The notes: a model not told the origin generated them from the sequence alone. A stretch of 64,000 bases of DNA from Hyphomicrobiales bacterium (GCA_021732215.1 JAKFVL010000007.1:62001-126000), one strand, 5' to 3'; shown: positions 44,848-54,387, counted from the stretch's first letter. A program made the numbers and translations.

Positions 44848-45501
44848 TCAGGCCGCGAGGCTGCGCACCGGCGTGTTGAGCAGCTGCTGCTCCCAGAGAT
44901 ACGCGATGCCGCTGCCGGCGGCATGCTGGATGATCACCTCGTTCAGCGCGACGGCGGATTCGGCCCGCGCCCAGTCGCGCTGCCATTCGGCCGCCAGCGC
45001 CAGCCAGGTCATCATGTTGACGCCGCCCGCGATCATGCGCTGGATGGCGACCTCATGGGCCTCGAGGGAGACGGCACCCGATGCGTCGGTGATGACCGTC
45101 ACATCCCAGCCTTCACCCGCAGCCTGGATGGCTGGCATGGCGACGCAGATTTCAGTCCACAGACCGGCCATGATGAGCTGCTTGCGGCCCGTCGCCTTGA
45201 CCGCGCCCACAACCTTCGGATCCTCCCAGGTGTTGATGAACGTCCGATCGATCACATCCTGGTCGGGGAAGACGTCGGTAATCTGCGGAAAGATATGGCC
45301 GCCGCGATCCTCGACGACGCTAGTCAGGATCGTGGGCACGCCGAAGACTTTGGCGGCTTTCGCAAGCGCGGTCGAATTGTTGACCACGATATGAGGGTCG
45401 TGGCTGTTCAGGTTCGCGAGCTGGTAGGGCTGGTGGTCGATCAGCACGAGCACCGAGTCTTCGGGGCGGAGGAGTGATTTCAGGCCGTTTCGAGAGGGCA
45501 T
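44848..45501 (-). CDS. Isochorismatase-fold cysteine hydrolase (YcaC-like), copy 2
   Basis: 217 aa. Catalytic residues visible: Asp22 in VLIDHQPYQ, Lys107 in GRKQLIMAG and Cys119 in WTEICVAMP. It is typical YcaC-like. It is homologous to the hydrolase at 22594, with equal length and shared IDRTFINTWED and QRDWAR segments. The start at 45501 has AAGGA before it. First gene of the minus-strand unit of cargo block 2; 171 bp to the MoaF/SnoaL gene. Confidence 0.9.
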   Translation of the reverse strand: MPSRNGLKSLLRPEDSVLVLIDHQPYQLANLNSHDPHIVVNNSTALAKAAKVFGVPTILTSVVEDRGGHIFPQITDVFPDQDVIDRTFINTWEDPKVVGAVKATGRKQLIMAGLWTEICVAMPAIQAAGEGWDVTVITDASGAVSLEAHEVAIQRMIAGGVNMMTWLALAAEWQRDWARAESAVALNEVIIQHAAGSGIAYLWEQQLLNTPVRSLAA

Positions 45502-46035
45502 CGTTGGGTCCTTTGCTTTGGGTGACAGATGAGCTGAAGCAAGGACGAAGCTATCCATCATGAGCCGGCGTTGCGGCGCGAAACCTGCCGCCTTGGTGCC
45601 GATCTTGCGGTCTTTGCCCGTTTTCCGCCGGGGCTTGGGGTAAGCTCAACTTCCTTCTTGAGCCTGCGCGCATGTGACTGAGCTGATCTGGCTCAATGTT
45701 GGCGGCGGCGTTCCGGTCGTCAGACGATAGTCGCACGCCGCTTGATCAGCCGGCCCGATCCATCGATCGATCCGAACCGGGGCTATCAGGCTGGGTCCAA
45801 GGCCGGATGGTCGCCATCGCAACGAGTGGCTCGCCGACAATAGCGTCTTCAGCGCCAGACCTGCTGCTTTCCCTCCACGGTTCGGAAACGGCGACGCCGA
45901 CGAGATGAAAGAACCGCAAGATCGGCACCAAGGCGGCAGCTTCCGCGCCGCCGGGCACGAGAAGGTTTGCCAAGACTAGGTTTTCGAATGCCGCCTCCCG
46001 TCCCTCGTAAAACCAAAGTAGAGATAGGAACCATC
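45502..46035. other. 534-bp gene-free stretch between divergent cargo genes
   Basis: It separates the isochorismatase copy 2 (minus) from the alpha/beta hydrolase (plus) and must hold both promoters. Frames in it (for example 45746-45973 minus) have no ribosome site and no recognisable domain. No repeat or transposon end is obvious. It may be the remnant of a lost gene. Confidence 0.5.
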
Positions 46036-46803
46036 ATGCCCAAGCTCCCTGCGACCGTCGCCGTCGCCGCCTCTCTGGTATCCGCCGCCGCCGTCGCAGA
46101 CCCGGCCAAGCCTACTATCGTGCTCGTCCACGGCGCATTCGCCGACGCATCGAGTTGGAACGGCGTCATCGCGCGCCTCCAGCGGAATGGATACAAGACC
46201 ATCGCCGTTGCAAATCCTCTGCGCGGCGTGTCGAACGACGCACGCGTCGTCTCAGACATTGTGGGAAGTATCGCCGGTCCTGTGGTCCTCGTCGGACACT
46301 CCTATGGCGGCCAGGTCATCTCAAACGCGGCGAAGGCGAGCGGCAGCGTCAAGTCGCTCGTCTACGTTGCGGCCTTCGCGCCGGAGGCAGGCGAGGCCGC
46401 GGTAGAGCTCGCCGGAAGATTTCCGGGCGGGACGCTAGGCGAAGCGCTCGCGCCGCCGGTCAAGCTCGCGGGCGGCGGCGTCGATCTCTACATCGATCAG
46501 GCGAAGTTCCGCGACCAGTTCGCCCACGACATACCCGGCGAGCTGACGCTCCTGATGGCGGTCGGCCAGCGGCCCATCACCGAAGCGGCGCTGACGGAGG
46601 CGTCCGGCGAGCCCGCGTGGAAGTCGCTGCCGTGCTACTTCGTATACGGCGATGGCGACAAGAACATCCCAGCGGCCGCGCTGGCTTTCATGGCGCAGCG
46701 CGCGGGCTCCAAGCGGACAATCGTGGTCGACGGCGCTTCACATGTCGTGATGGTCTCGAAGCCGGAGATTGTCGCGGACCTGATCGAGGAAGCGGCGAAG
46801 TAA
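46036..46803 (+). CDS. Alpha/beta hydrolase, secreted
   Basis: 255 aa with signal-peptide-like N-terminus (KLPATVAVAASLVSAAAVADP). The hydrolase fold shows the oxyanion segment IVLVHGAFADASSW, nucleophile motif GHSYGG, the acid in FVYGDGDKNIP and the His in DGASHVVMVS. Members of this group (EstC/pyrethroid hydrolase-like) cleave esters. GATAGGAACC precedes the ATG. The only plus-strand gene of cargo block 2; likely controlled by the neighbouring AraC regulator. Confidence 0.87.
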   Translation: MPKLPATVAVAASLVSAAAVADPAKPTIVLVHGAFADASSWNGVIARLQRNGYKTIAVANPLRGVSNDARVVSDIVGSIAGPVVLVGHSYGGQVISNAAKASGSVKSLVYVAAFAPEAGEAAVELAGRFPGGTLGEALAPPVKLAGGGVDLYIDQAKFRDQFAHDIPGELTLLMAVGQRPITEAALTEASGEPAWKSLPCYFVYGDGDKNIPAAALAFMAQRAGSKRTIVVDGASHVVMVSKPEIVADLIEEAAK

Positions 46804-46905
46804 GTTCGAAGCGTCTAGTCGAGGCTGAGAACCAGACGTAGCTGCCTTCAACGCATCGACTTAATAGCTGCGCTGCCCAACGCCAGGCGGCCGCCGCCAG
46901 GACGA

Positions 46906-47835
46906 TCACTGCACCGTGACGAAGCGCTTCGTATCGCGCGCCGCCCGGCGATAATCCGACGGGCTCACGCGCCGATGCTTGCCGAACACCCGGGCGAGTA
47001 CCTGGTTCGACGAGTAACCGACCTCAAGGGCAATCTCCGTCACCGGAAGGTCTGTCCGTTCGAGGAGCTCGCAGGCCTTCTCCATTCTAAGCCGTGTCAG
47101 GTGGACCCGCGGCGGCACACCGACACTTTGCTTGAACATGCGGGCGAAATGGAACGGCGAGAGTCGAGCCTCGGACGCCAACTCCTCAAGGCTGAGGTCT
47201 TCCGAAAGCCGCGCCCGCATCAGCTCGAGACAGCGCCGCTCCGCCCAAGGCGCGAGGCCACCCTTCGACGGCAGGAACGGCACCCCGCCCAGCCTGCACA
47301 GCTCCGCCAAGATCTCGCAGCCTGCTGCCCGCGCCAGCAGACGCGACGGCGCGCCGTCTTCGTCGCAGAGAGCCCATAAGGTCTGAAGCGCCGATCGGAT
47401 TGCCGGCGAGTCGAACATGCGGCCGTAGATGTGGAGCCGGTCGAACGAGGAACGACCGCCGCCGGCTTCGTCGAGCGTGACCTGCCATCGCGCCATCGGG
47501 AACGCCAAACTGCGAAGCTGGTGCTTGGCCTCCATGATTGCCGTCGTGGCGAAATCCGGCGCCGCGAGAGCGAAGCCGCCCTTTTCGCTCGTGACGTCGA
47601 AACGCCCACCGCCCAAGTCTCCGCTGACACGGCTGCCGCCGAGCAAATCCTGATAGAGCATGATGTCTGGCAGAGCCGGGCGGGACATGTCCCCGGCAGG
47701 TCGCTCCACCTCGAGCAGATCGAGGACGCCACCGGGTGATTTCAACGTGCGGACGTAAGAACCAAACTGGCCTTCGCAGTACCACTGGGCAGAAGGCGAG
47801 AGAACGGGCGCGGTCGTTTCTGCAACTGACATCAT
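46906..47835 (-). CDS. AraC-family transcriptional regulator
   Basis: 309 aa. The C-terminal about 100 residues carry the two-helix-turn-helix AraC domain (LSLEELASEARLSPFHFARMFKQSVGVPPRVHL and LPVTEIALEVGYSSNQVLARVFGKHRRVSPSDYRR). The N-terminal part is an effector or dimerisation domain. It faces the alpha/beta hydrolase gene tail to tail and is the only regulator in cargo block 2, so it probably controls that block. Confidence 0.92.
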   Translation of the reverse strand: MMSVAETTAPVLSPSAQWYCEGQFGSYVRTLKSPGGVLDLLEVERPAGDMSRPALPDIMLYQDLLGGSRVSGDLGGGRFDVTSEKGGFALAAPDFATTAIMEAKHQLRSLAFPMARWQVTLDEAGGGRSSFDRLHIYGRMFDSPAIRSALQTLWALCDEDGAPSRLLARAAGCEILAELCRLGGVPFLPSKGGLAPWAERRCLELMRARLSEDLSLEELASEARLSPFHFARMFKQSVGVPPRVHLTRLRMEKACELLERTDLPVTEIALEVGYSSNQVLARVFGKHRRVSPSDYRRAARDTKRFVTVQ

Positions 47836-47977
47836 AGCTAACTTCTGTTCGAGGTATCAACGCTTTGTCAGGAGGCTCCTGAAGGGTCAACTTGCACAGC
47901 TAGCTTCTACCAAGCCGAAACTATGAGAGCTAGATCAGGAAAGGTCACCTGAGCTTGCGACGCGAGCATAGCAGCGA

Positions 47978-48412
47978 TTAGCTCCGCGTTGCATGATCCT
48001 GCTCGAGATCTTGGGTTATCTCTTCGGCGAAAGTACGGCCTTTCGCAAGCCGACGGCCCAGCGTCTCGACGAACCCCTCGAAGCGCTCACGGCCCTTCGC
48101 CTGCGCCGCGGCCTGCGCGCTGTCCGGGAGCGGCGGCACCGAGGTCAGCCAGAACCGCACGAAAAGCGCCAGCGTCTCATTCGAGATCGTGACGTGCCGT
48201 TCCAGCCGCTCGGCCTGCCGAGTGAGGCGGTCGAGCCGGCGCGCGAGCGCCGCCTCGAGCCGATCGGCGCCGTCGGGGGAGAGATGCGAGGCGAGCGCCG
48301 CCTCGACAACGCTCGCCTGACTGACCCGCCTGCGGCTCGCATAGTCCGCTAGCGAGCGCAGCAGATCGGCTGGCAGCCGGAACGTCTGCTTGCCTCGCAC
48401 CGCGCGGCTCAC
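47978..48412 (-). CDS. CopG-family ribbon-helix-helix protein of the conjugation cluster
   Basis: 144 aa. N-terminal RHH motif with FRLPADLLRSLADYASRRRVSQASVVEAAL, then a coiled, charged C-terminal part. In Tn4371-like clusters such a gene lies between traG and trbB and is thought to regulate transfer or assist TraG. Here it overlaps traG by 4 nt but is separated from trbB by cargo block 2. Confidence 0.9.
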   Translation of the reverse strand: MSRAVRGKQTFRLPADLLRSLADYASRRRVSQASVVEAALASHLSPDGADRLEAALARRLDRLTRQAERLERHVTISNETLALFVRFWLTSVPPLPDSAQAAAQAKGRERFEGFVETLGRRLAKGRTFAEEITQDLEQDHATRS

Positions 48413-50415
48413 AACGAAATCCCGTCATCGGGATCGAGCGAGGCTTGTCGTGCGACCTGACGAAATTGCCCCTGCATCGCGCGTGCTCGCACCGCGTCAT
48501 CGTCAGGCTCGTCGTCGAGCGCCTCGAACTCTTGGCTCCGTGCTGGCGTCTCGGGAGCGATCGCGACATGCTCGGGCAGCTCCGGCTCGCGCCGGATCCC
48601 GCCGTTCGCCGCATCCTCGTCGTCCGACAAGACGGCGGCCGATCCGCGTTTCTCCGTCACGGCCGGCGCCGGCGGGGGCAACCGGCTCCAGTCGTCGGAG
48701 GGGGATCGACTGCCGCAGTCGCCCGCGCGGGTGTCGCGCGCGGGATCGGGCGGAGGCAGGACGCGCGCCTTCAATTGCCGGTCGGCAAAATAGCGCGCCT
48801 TCTTCGCCCGAATGGGATGGACGCCGGAGACGAGAACGAGCTCGTCGTCAGGCGGCAGCTGCATCACCTCGCCGGGCGTGAGCAACGGCCGCGCTGTCTC
48901 CTGGCGCGACACCATCAGGTGGCCGAGCCAAGGCGAGAGCCGGTGGCCGGCATAGTTCTTCATCGCCCGCATCTCGGTGGCGGTGCCGAGCGCGTCCGAC
49001 ACGCGCTTGGCGGTGCGCTCGTCGTTGGTCGCGAACGCGACCCGGACGTGGCAGTTGTCGAGGATGGCGTTGTTGGGCCCGTAGGCCTTTTCGATCTGAT
49101 TGAGCGACTGCGCGATCAGAAAGCTCTTGAGGCCGTAGCCCGCCATGAACGCCAAGGCGCTCTCGAAGAAGTCGAGCCGACCGAGCGCGGGGAACTCGTC
49201 GAGCATGAGCAACAGGCGATGGCGCCGCCGCCCGCTTGCCAGATCCTCTGTCAAACGCCGACCTACCTGGTTGAGGATCAGCCGCACCAGCGGCTTGGTG
49301 CGACTGATGTCTGAAGGCGGCACGACGAGATAGAGCGTGATCGGGCGATCGGCCTCGACCAGATCGGCGATCCGCCAGTCGCAGCGCGCTGTGACCGCGG
49401 CGACGACGGGATCGCGGTACAGGCCGAGGAAGGACATGGCGGTCGAGAGCACGCCTGAGCGCTCGTTCTCGGACTTGTTGAGCAACTCGCGCGCAGCGCT
49501 GGCGACGACGGGATGGGGGCGATCGCCGAGATGCGCGGTCGTCATCATCGCCTTCAGCGTGGTCTCGATCGGCCGCTTCGGGTCGGAGAGGAACGCCGCG
49601 ACGCCGGCGAGCGTCTTCTCGGCTTCGGCGTAGAGGACATGAAGGATCGCGCCGACGAGCAGTGCGTGGCTGGTTTTCTCCCAATGGTTCCGCTTCTCGA
49701 GCGCGCCTTCGGGATCGACCAGGATGTCGGCGATGTTCTGGACGTCGCGCACCTCCCAAGGGCCGCGCCGGACTTCGAGCAGCGGATTATAGGCATGGCT
49801 CGCGGCGTTGGTCGGATCGAACAGCAGCACGCGTCCGAACCGCGTCCGCCAGCCGGCGGTCAGGCCCCAATTCTCCCCCTTGATATCATGAACGATCGCC
49901 GAGCCCGCCCAGGTGAGGAGAGTCGGCACCACGAGGCCGACGCCTTTGCCGGAGCGGGTCGGCGCGTAGCAGAGCACATGCTCCGGTCCGTCGTGGCGAA
50001 GATAGGCGTCGCCGAAGCGGCCGAGCAGCACGCCGTCTTCGCCGAGCAGGCCGGCGGCGCGGATCTCGCCGCGGTCCGCCCAGCGCGCCGAGCCGTAGGT
50101 CGTGACCTTCTTCGCCTCGCGCGCCCGCCAGATCGACATGCCGATCGCGACTGCGATCGAGACGAACCCGCCCATCGAAGCGATGATCGCGCCCTCGTAG
50201 AAGATCTTTGGCGCATAGGCGTCGAACCAATACCACCACCAGAAGAAGGCCGGCGGGATGTAGACGGGATGTTCGCCGAGCATGAACCAGGGCGGCCCGA
50301 GTTCGGGCTGATAGGCGAGCCGCCAGGCCACCCACTGCGTCGCGCCCCAGACCGCAGTGAGCGCGATCAGGCCGACGATGAGAAGCTGGCCCCAAAGGAT
50401 GCGTGTGCCCGACAC
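48409..50415 (-). CDS. traG: Type IV coupling protein TraG (VirD4 family)
   Basis: 668 aa. Two N-terminal membrane helices (about 10-30 and 75-95), Walker A YAPTRSGKGVGLVVPTLL and Walker B LLMLDEFPALGRLDFFE. It brings the relaxase-DNA complex to the mating channel. The C-terminal about 110 residues are low complexity and acidic, as is common for the family. It lies 112 bp after the relaxase gene in the same direction. Confidence 0.95.
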   Translation of the reverse strand: MSGTRILWGQLLIVGLIALTAVWGATQWVAWRLAYQPELGPPWFMLGEHPVYIPPAFFWWWYWFDAYAPKIFYEGAIIASMGGFVSIAVAIGMSIWRAREAKKVTTYGSARWADRGEIRAAGLLGEDGVLLGRFGDAYLRHDGPEHVLCYAPTRSGKGVGLVVPTLLTWAGSAIVHDIKGENWGLTAGWRTRFGRVLLFDPTNAASHAYNPLLEVRRGPWEVRDVQNIADILVDPEGALEKRNHWEKTSHALLVGAILHVLYAEAEKTLAGVAAFLSDPKRPIETTLKAMMTTAHLGDRPHPVVASAARELLNKSENERSGVLSTAMSFLGLYRDPVVAAVTARCDWRIADLVEADRPITLYLVVPPSDISRTKPLVRLILNQVGRRLTEDLASGRRRHRLLLMLDEFPALGRLDFFESALAFMAGYGLKSFLIAQSLNQIEKAYGPNNAILDNCHVRVAFATNDERTAKRVSDALGTATEMRAMKNYAGHRLSPWLGHLMVSRQETARPLLTPGEVMQLPPDDELVLVSGVHPIRAKKARYFADRQLKARVLPPPDPARDTRAGDCGSRSPSDDWSRLPPPAPAVTEKRGSAAVLSDDEDAANGGIRREPELPEHVAIAPETPARSQEFEALDDEPDDDAVRARAMQGQFRQVARQASLDPDDGISL

Positions 50416-50527
50416 CTATCGTCTTCCAACCTCCATGACTGCAGAGGTCGGAGTGGGATCCGGGCGAAGGCAAGAGGCGAAGGCCACCGATAGCGCCATC
50501 GGCGGCGTCGTCGCATAGATCGGCGGG

Positions 50528-52282
50528 TCAGAGACTGAGACCTCGCTTTCGTCCCAGCGACCACTCGATGCCGCTGCCAGGCATCATGACGCCCTGGACC
50601 TGCTGTCCGATCTGGCGTTCCAGCGCCGGCTTCCAAGGCACGAGCTCGAACCCGAGACCGTTATCGAGCATCGCAAACCGGCCCGAGGCGAGGTCGACGC
50701 GCTGGCGGTAGACGCCGGCGACGGTCTCACCGTCGCTCGATTGCTGGCGCGGCAGGCCTGATTGCGCCGACAGCCGCGCGGCCGCCGCGTCGAGCTCGCG
50801 CCGTCTCAGCGTGTCGAGCAGGTCGCGCGCGAACAAGACGCGCTGCCCCTGCCGTCGCGCGAGACCTTCGCCGACGAGATGTTCCGCTCGTCTTTCGAGC
50901 GCCGCTTGGACGTCGCCGCCGAAGCCCCCGGCCGAGAGCGGCGACGGCTCGCGCGCCACCAGCTGCCGGTCGAGCCAAGTCGCGCCGTCCGAGGTGACCT
51001 GAGCCTCCAATCGCACATCCGACCGGACGGCCAGCGTGACGCGCGCCTTGCCGTCATCGCCAGTGAACGGCCTCACCTCGACGATGGCGCCGATCGCTGC
51101 GTCGCCGCTGGCCTCGATGCTCGGCAAGCGGAGATGATGGGCGCGCCCGTCCACACCCTCGATCACGACATAGGCCGTTCCCTTGAGTTCGTCCTGCAAG
51201 CCGCGATCGGCGAGCCGACCCAGCACCGGCGGCGGCGTGTCGCCGTGGACCGCGAACGCGCCCACGTCCGGTGTGCGTCCGTCACGCGCAAGCGCGCGGT
51301 GCATCGTCTTGATGATGTCGCCGCGATCGGCGAGCTCGCGCAAGATCTGTTCGGCGCCTGCTTTGAGGGTCCAAGTCGCCGGACCCTGCGCCTCGGCGAG
51401 GCCGAGCCGTTCGAGATGCTGGGCGCGGCCGATCATCAGGCGTTTCAGGTCGCGGTCGTCACCGGACGGCGCTCCCGGACGAAGATCGACTAGACCGCCG
51501 CCGTCATCGGCCGCTGCCTGCAAGGCGCGGTCGAGGCTTGTCCACCGTTCGGCGCGCATCTCGGCTTCCAGCGCACGTGTCACGGCCTGCTCGCTTCGCG
51601 GCCCGAGTTCGAGGTCGACGAGCGCTTCAGCCCGGGCGCGGAAACCCCGGCCGATATAGTCTCGGGCGATGACGAGGTCGGCGCCGTCGTCGGCGCGGCC
51701 GCGGACCAGCACATGGACGTGCGGCTGGTCGGTGTTCCAGTGATCGACCGCGACCCAGTCGAGCCGCGTGCCGAGGTCGGCGCTGGCCCTGTCCATGAGG
51801 TCGCGGGTGAAGGCCCGCAGGTCCGCCATCTCATGCCCGTCCTCGGGCGAGACGATGAATCGAAAATGGTGGCGGTCCTCCTCGCAGCGCTCGGCGAACG
51901 CGTCCGCATTGACGCTGTCGGAGGTCGCGTCGAACATGCGCGCCGGCGCGTCGTCCTTGGTCACGCCGTCGCGCTGGAGGTAGCGAAGATGCTGCGCGAG
52001 CGGCGCTGAGCGAAACGTCGCGCCACGATGGCGGACGACGCGCGCCTTTATGACGACGCGGCGATGCGGCGAGCGCAGCGTCGCCGCCACCGCGGCGACC
52101 CGCCCGCGCCCGAACCGGGAGCCTGAGCGGCCGCCGCTCCGGCCGAAGCCGCGCCCGCCGTGTCCCGCCTTCTTCGCGGCCCGCATCACCTGGTCGACAA
52201 ACCGCTTCGGGCGGGCCCCGCGCGCACCGCCGTCGCGCACCCGTCCCGGCCGGATTCGAATGTCGTTCTCGCGATCGCTCAT
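50528..52282 (-). CDS. Relaxase (VirD2-like nuclease with DUF3363)
   Basis: 584 aa. The N-terminal relaxase domain has a basic start (KKAGHGGRGFGRSGGRSG), and the histidine motif VDHWNTDQPHVHVLVRG that binds the metal for strand cleavage at oriT; a Tyr in HLRYLQRDGVTKD is the likely nucleophile. The C-terminal half is DUF3363. It nicks and pilots the DNA. The 274-bp region upstream is the natural place for oriT. Confidence 0.93.
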   Translation of the reverse strand: MSDRENDIRIRPGRVRDGGARGARPKRFVDQVMRAAKKAGHGGRGFGRSGGRSGSRFGRGRVAAVAATLRSPHRRVVIKARVVRHRGATFRSAPLAQHLRYLQRDGVTKDDAPARMFDATSDSVNADAFAERCEEDRHHFRFIVSPEDGHEMADLRAFTRDLMDRASADLGTRLDWVAVDHWNTDQPHVHVLVRGRADDGADLVIARDYIGRGFRARAEALVDLELGPRSEQAVTRALEAEMRAERWTSLDRALQAAADDGGGLVDLRPGAPSGDDRDLKRLMIGRAQHLERLGLAEAQGPATWTLKAGAEQILRELADRGDIIKTMHRALARDGRTPDVGAFAVHGDTPPPVLGRLADRGLQDELKGTAYVVIEGVDGRAHHLRLPSIEASGDAAIGAIVEVRPFTGDDGKARVTLAVRSDVRLEAQVTSDGATWLDRQLVAREPSPLSAGGFGGDVQAALERRAEHLVGEGLARRQGQRVLFARDLLDTLRRRELDAAAARLSAQSGLPRQQSSDGETVAGVYRQRVDLASGRFAMLDNGLGFELVPWKPALERQIGQQVQGVMMPGSGIEWSLGRKRGLSL

Positions 52283-52356
52283 TGCGGTGATGGGTGACTG
52301 AGCGGCCGGTGGCTGGCGGCTAAGTCGCTGTGCAAGAAAGCAAATGTGCGGAAAGC

Positions 52357-52383
52357 GCCAGCCGCCGTGATGCGGTGGCTGGC
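52357..52383. other. Stem-loop upstream of the relaxase, candidate oriT element
   Basis: GCCAGCCGCCG and CGGTGGCTGGC (52357-52367, 52373-52383) form an 11-bp stem with one mismatch around a 5-nt loop. A further TGGCTGGCGGC at about 52308 is complementary to the left arm, giving two alternative pairings. The 52283-52556 gap has no gene, sits before the relaxase, and is the best place for oriT. No known nick core could be identified by eye. Confidence 0.4.
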
Positions 52384-52556
52384 AGGTGCAGAGCTGCGAA
52401 GCTGTTGATATCCAACGACGAATGTCGCCCCACCACCCCGCAAGCTGGCGCGACTTTTATCTCGCCCTCCGTCGTGGTTTTCCGTCAGCACACCCGCACT
52501 TCCACACCGGATCACGCCATGAAGCGACACGGCACGCAGAATTGCGATCGTCGCGG

Positions 52557-53423
52557 TCATCGCTGGCCTGCACCTGGTCGCGGAGGAAACAGCCCGTTCG
52601 CGGGCGGTTCGACCCGCGGTGCAACGGTTGACGGCGACGGTTCGGGTGCTGGCGCAGGAGCCGGAGGCGGCGTGCTGGCTGACGCTCCGGGATCAGCGGA
52701 CTCTACGCTTTGGCGACGCACGAACAGCCCGTTCGACGATGGATCGGTGGTCGCATTGACGGCCAGAACGACACGCGCCGTCGTCGTCTTCGCAGGCGCC
52801 TCGACGGCACCAGATGCCCCGTTCAGTACGACGAAGATCGGCGCCGCGAAGGGCGATGGACGTGCGGGTGATGCAGCGCCGGACGTGGCGGGCAAGCTGC
52901 CGACTTCGACCACGGGACCGAGACGGGCGAGGTAGCCGATCGTCTCGCGCGGCAGCGGCCGGACGCCGGCGCGAAAGTCTTCCCACCGCCCGGGACCGGC
53001 ATTGTAGGCGGCGAGCATGCCGAGACCGCCGTAACGGTCGTACATCTCGCGCAGATAGGCGGCGCCGGCGAGCACGTTGTCGCGGATCGCGAACGGATCG
53101 GCACCGAGACCGTAACGCATGCGCAGCTCGGCATAGGTGCCGGGCATCACCTGCATCAGCCCCATCGCGCCCGCCGACGACACCGCGCGGACATCGCCGT
53201 TGCTCTCATGGCGCATCACGGCGCGAATCCAATGTTCGGGCACACCGAATTGCCGCGACGCCTCGGCGACGGCGGCGTCGATTGGATCGACGGCGGCGAC
53301 GGGCGCAGCCGCGCGCGGAGCGGTGGCCTGTGCGCGCGCACTTGCCACGTTGCCGAAATGCAGACCGATCGCGATCGCAGCGACGACGAGAACGGACCGG
53401 GACGAGGCGAGCGTGCGCATCAT
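52557..53423 (-). CDS. Lytic transglycosylase (VirB1-like)
   Basis: 288 aa with signal peptide (cleavage near ASARAQ). SLT domain: VMRHESNGDVRAVSSAGAMGLMQVMPGTY with catalytic Glu73, and NVLAGAAYLREMYDRYGGLGMLAAYNAGPGR. It opens the peptidoglycan for the mating channel. The C-terminal third is Pro/Ala-rich and probably unstructured. Starts within the traF stop (ATGA). Confidence 0.93.
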   Translation of the reverse strand: MMRTLASSRSVLVVAAIAIGLHFGNVASARAQATAPRAAAPVAAVDPIDAAVAEASRQFGVPEHWIRAVMRHESNGDVRAVSSAGAMGLMQVMPGTYAELRMRYGLGADPFAIRDNVLAGAAYLREMYDRYGGLGMLAAYNAGPGRWEDFRAGVRPLPRETIGYLARLGPVVEVGSLPATSGAASPARPSPFAAPIFVVLNGASGAVEAPAKTTTARVVLAVNATTDPSSNGLFVRRQSVESADPGASASTPPPAPAPAPEPSPSTVAPRVEPPANGLFPPRPGAGQR

Positions 53424-53926
53424 TCGTCCTCCGAAGTCCAGAGCGGCGTCGCGCGGCCGACGATGCTGGAGACGGGCAGCGGCCCAAAATACCGGCCGTC
53501 GAGCGAGTCCGGTTCATCCCAGTTGAGGAGCAGAACCTCGCCGTCAGCGAGCGCGCGGCAGCCGTGCCATTGCGGCAGCTCACGTCCCCGGTTGTCGCGC
53601 TCGCGCGCCTCGGCAAACGTCACGCCATCGACCGTGAGCGCAGCGCCGTCGCGACAGACCCGCTGCCCGGGAAGCGCGGCCACGCGCTTCAGCAGCGGCA
53701 CGCCGCGCGGCACATAACGGCCCTCGTCGAGGAAGGTGGCGAGCGGCTCGGGCGGACGCGCGAGAACGAGGTCGGTGAGCTCGAGCTTGCCGACCGGACC
53801 GATCGAATAGAGCCCGATGGGCACACTCGCCGAAGCGTTCCAGACGAGGCGTTTTTCCGGCGGCGCAAGGGCCGATAGCCCGAGCAAGACGCTCACGCCG
53901 AAGGCTACCGAAAGCAGTTTCATCAT
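53420..53926 (-). CDS. traF: TraF-type S26 signal peptidase
   Basis: 168 aa. One N-terminal membrane helix; catalytic Ser in ASVPIGLYSIG and general-base Lys in LLKRVAALPGQ, and the C-terminal LLLNWDEPDSLDGRYFGPLP. TraF of conjugation systems processes the TrbC pilin. The start at 53926 overlaps the DUF2840 stop by 4 nt; the longer open frame upstream is in DUF2840 coding and is rejected. Confidence 0.92.
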   Translation of the reverse strand: MMKLLSVAFGVSVLLGLSALAPPEKRLVWNASASVPIGLYSIGPVGKLELTDLVLARPPEPLATFLDEGRYVPRGVPLLKRVAALPGQRVCRDGAALTVDGVTFAEARERDNRGRELPQWHGCRALADGEVLLLNWDEPDSLDGRYFGPLPVSSIVGRATPLWTSEDE

Positions 53927-54387
53927 GGCGTCGTCTCCCGTCGAAGGAGCCAGGCGCGATGCCGGTCGGGCGCGTAGGCCCGTGGCTCCTCGCCGGCAAT
54001 GAGGCGGTTGTGGATGTGCCGCCAATGGTCCGGGCAGGCGTCGGCCGGATCGACGCCGAGCGACTCGACCTGGTCGACGGCGGCAAGCGCGGCCTCGACC
54101 TTGGGCCAACCGGAGAGCCGCAGCAGCACCTCGCCGCCGGGCGTCACGCCAGGCACGGTCGTGACCGGTTCGGCGGCGGCGCAGGCGCGCAGGATATCGA
54201 TGCGGCTGATGGTAGTGCCGTAGTCGTTCGACGCCCAGCGAACGAAGGCGAACACAGTGCCGGGATCGAACCAGAAGGCGCGGCGGCGTCGATCGAGGAT
54301 TTCTTCCTCGGCGGCGCGCCCGAAGCGCACCCAGCGCTCGATGCGGCCTTCAAGATGCAGCAGCTCGACGCGCGTCCGGCCGGTCAT
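53923..54387 (-). CDS. DUF2840 protein
   Basis: 154 aa, soluble. The pattern ERWVRFGRAAEEEILDRRRRAFWFDPGTVFAFVRWASNDYGT and PGGEVLLRLSGWPKVEAAL is that of DUF2840, always found between parA and traF in this type of ICE. Its function is not known. 4-nt overlaps at both ends place it in one long transcript. Confidence 0.88.
   Translation of the reverse strand: MTGRTRVELLHLEGRIERWVRFGRAAEEEILDRRRRAFWFDPGTVFAFVRWASNDYGTTISRIDILRACAAAEPVTTVPGVTPGGEVLLRLSGWPKVEAALAAVDQVESLGVDPADACPDHWRHIHNRLIAGEEPRAYAPDRHRAWLLRRETTP

Noticed and set aside
45696-45973. Frames in the 534-bp gap of cargo 2
   Set aside because: No ribosome site, no recognisable pattern, and both strands are equally open as expected at this GC.
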